Shown here one piece after another: positions 47,825-47,964 of a stretch of DNA of 47,964 nucleotides (position 1 is its first letter; every line of letters begins with the position of its first letter). Location: positions 1-47,964 of the forward strand of contig NZ_NRRG01000042.1 of the NCBI RefSeq assembly GCF_016583575.1. Reading direction: 5' to 3'. The notes beneath the pieces were generated by a model. That model did no database searches and was not told the DNA's origin. It was given only the letters and a program-made list of their open reading frames with translations. The position numbers were made by a program, and so were the translations under genes. This stretch comes from Thiocystis violacea (GTDB taxonomy: Bacteria > Pseudomonadota > Gammaproteobacteria > Chromatiales > Chromatiaceae).

Positions 47825-47964
47825 ATCAGCCAGACTGGAATGGCACTAAGATAAGTCTCTCGATTTTTAAAAACAAACAGTTACAACCGCTGATGCGGTT
47901 TGCGGAATCGGTGTCCTCAGCGCTGTTTCTTCGGGTGGCCATGGTTACGGACCTCTTCCTGTGC
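47825..47964. other. Window edge, no supported gene
   Basis: The final 140 bases start with an AT-rich junction (TCTCGATTTTTAAAAAC). A plus-strand frame opens at ATG 47893 and runs off the end of the window (starting MRFAESVSSALFLRVAM). It may be the start of a gene beyond the window or chance; 24 codons are too few to decide. Confidence 0.25.

Noticed and set aside
47893-47964. Plus-strand frame running off the right end
   Set aside because: Only 24 codons are visible and no family can be recognised.

Overview
The window looks like about 48 kb of a GC-rich gammaproteobacterial chromosome. The gene neighbourhoods (pyrG-kdsA-eno-ftsB-ispD-ispF-truD; rnhA-dnaQ with a methyltransferase next to mltD; queG divergent from nnrD-tsaE-amidase) are classic gammaproteobacterial ones. 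A lipoyl-fused Lpd, a BLUF photoreceptor, an FNR regulator and abundant short dispersed repeats fit a Chromatiales (purple sulfur type) organism. The order assignment is inference; no photosynthesis gene is present to prove it.

Layout. 1-4.3 kb: lpdA (E3 with lipoyl domain), two exported proteins, a DUF4124 protein and a BLUF blue-light sensor. 4.4-7.2 kb: a TldE/TldD-like peptidase pair. 7.2-8.1 kb: a response regulator fused to an anti-sigma-type ATPase. 8.6-16.9 kb: a minus-strand housekeeping run (truD, ispF, ispD, ftsB, eno, then kdsA and pyrG). Between eno and kdsA it is broken by about 1.85 kb of accessory, AT-richer DNA with an AbiGi-like gene and genomic repeats. 17.1-25.4 kb: fnr with an FNR box, dnaQ-rnhA-methyltransferase, mltD, an L,D-transpeptidase, a PHB-depolymerase-family esterase, moaA and folE. 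25.4-31.1 kb: amidase-tsaE-nnrD facing queG, with a vapBC toxin-antitoxin cassette between direct repeats inserted in the divergent gap. 31.1-39.8 kb: a 34-codon membrane-protein gene with its own terminator, orn, a monohaem cytochrome c, rsgA, an EVE protein, a SET protein, tex, a phosphopantetheinyl transferase and uppP. 39.9-46.8 kb: a complete type I restriction-modification locus (hsdM, hsdS, an antitoxin-like ORF, hsdR), but with a frameshift in hsdM. 46.9-48 kb: a broken tRNA-Lys with its terminator and a 5'-truncated Rpn-family gene, resembling the edge of an integrated element.

The core genes cover pyruvate and 2-oxoacid metabolism, isoprenoid, KDO, CTP, molybdopterin and folate synthesis, tRNA modification, RNA turnover and cell-wall recycling. 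The accessory genes sit exactly in the gaps between conserved blocks: eno/kdsA, nnrD/queG and downstream of uppP. The most notable non-genic structure is a pair of near-identical 172-bp palindromic elements (8329-8500 and 34328-34499, opposite orientation) with 16-bp terminal inverted repeats and an inner inverted array of CAGGATT units. A one-arm remnant lies at 2467-2512. They look like a non-autonomous mobile element family. I see no CRISPR array, rRNA gene or intact tRNA gene.
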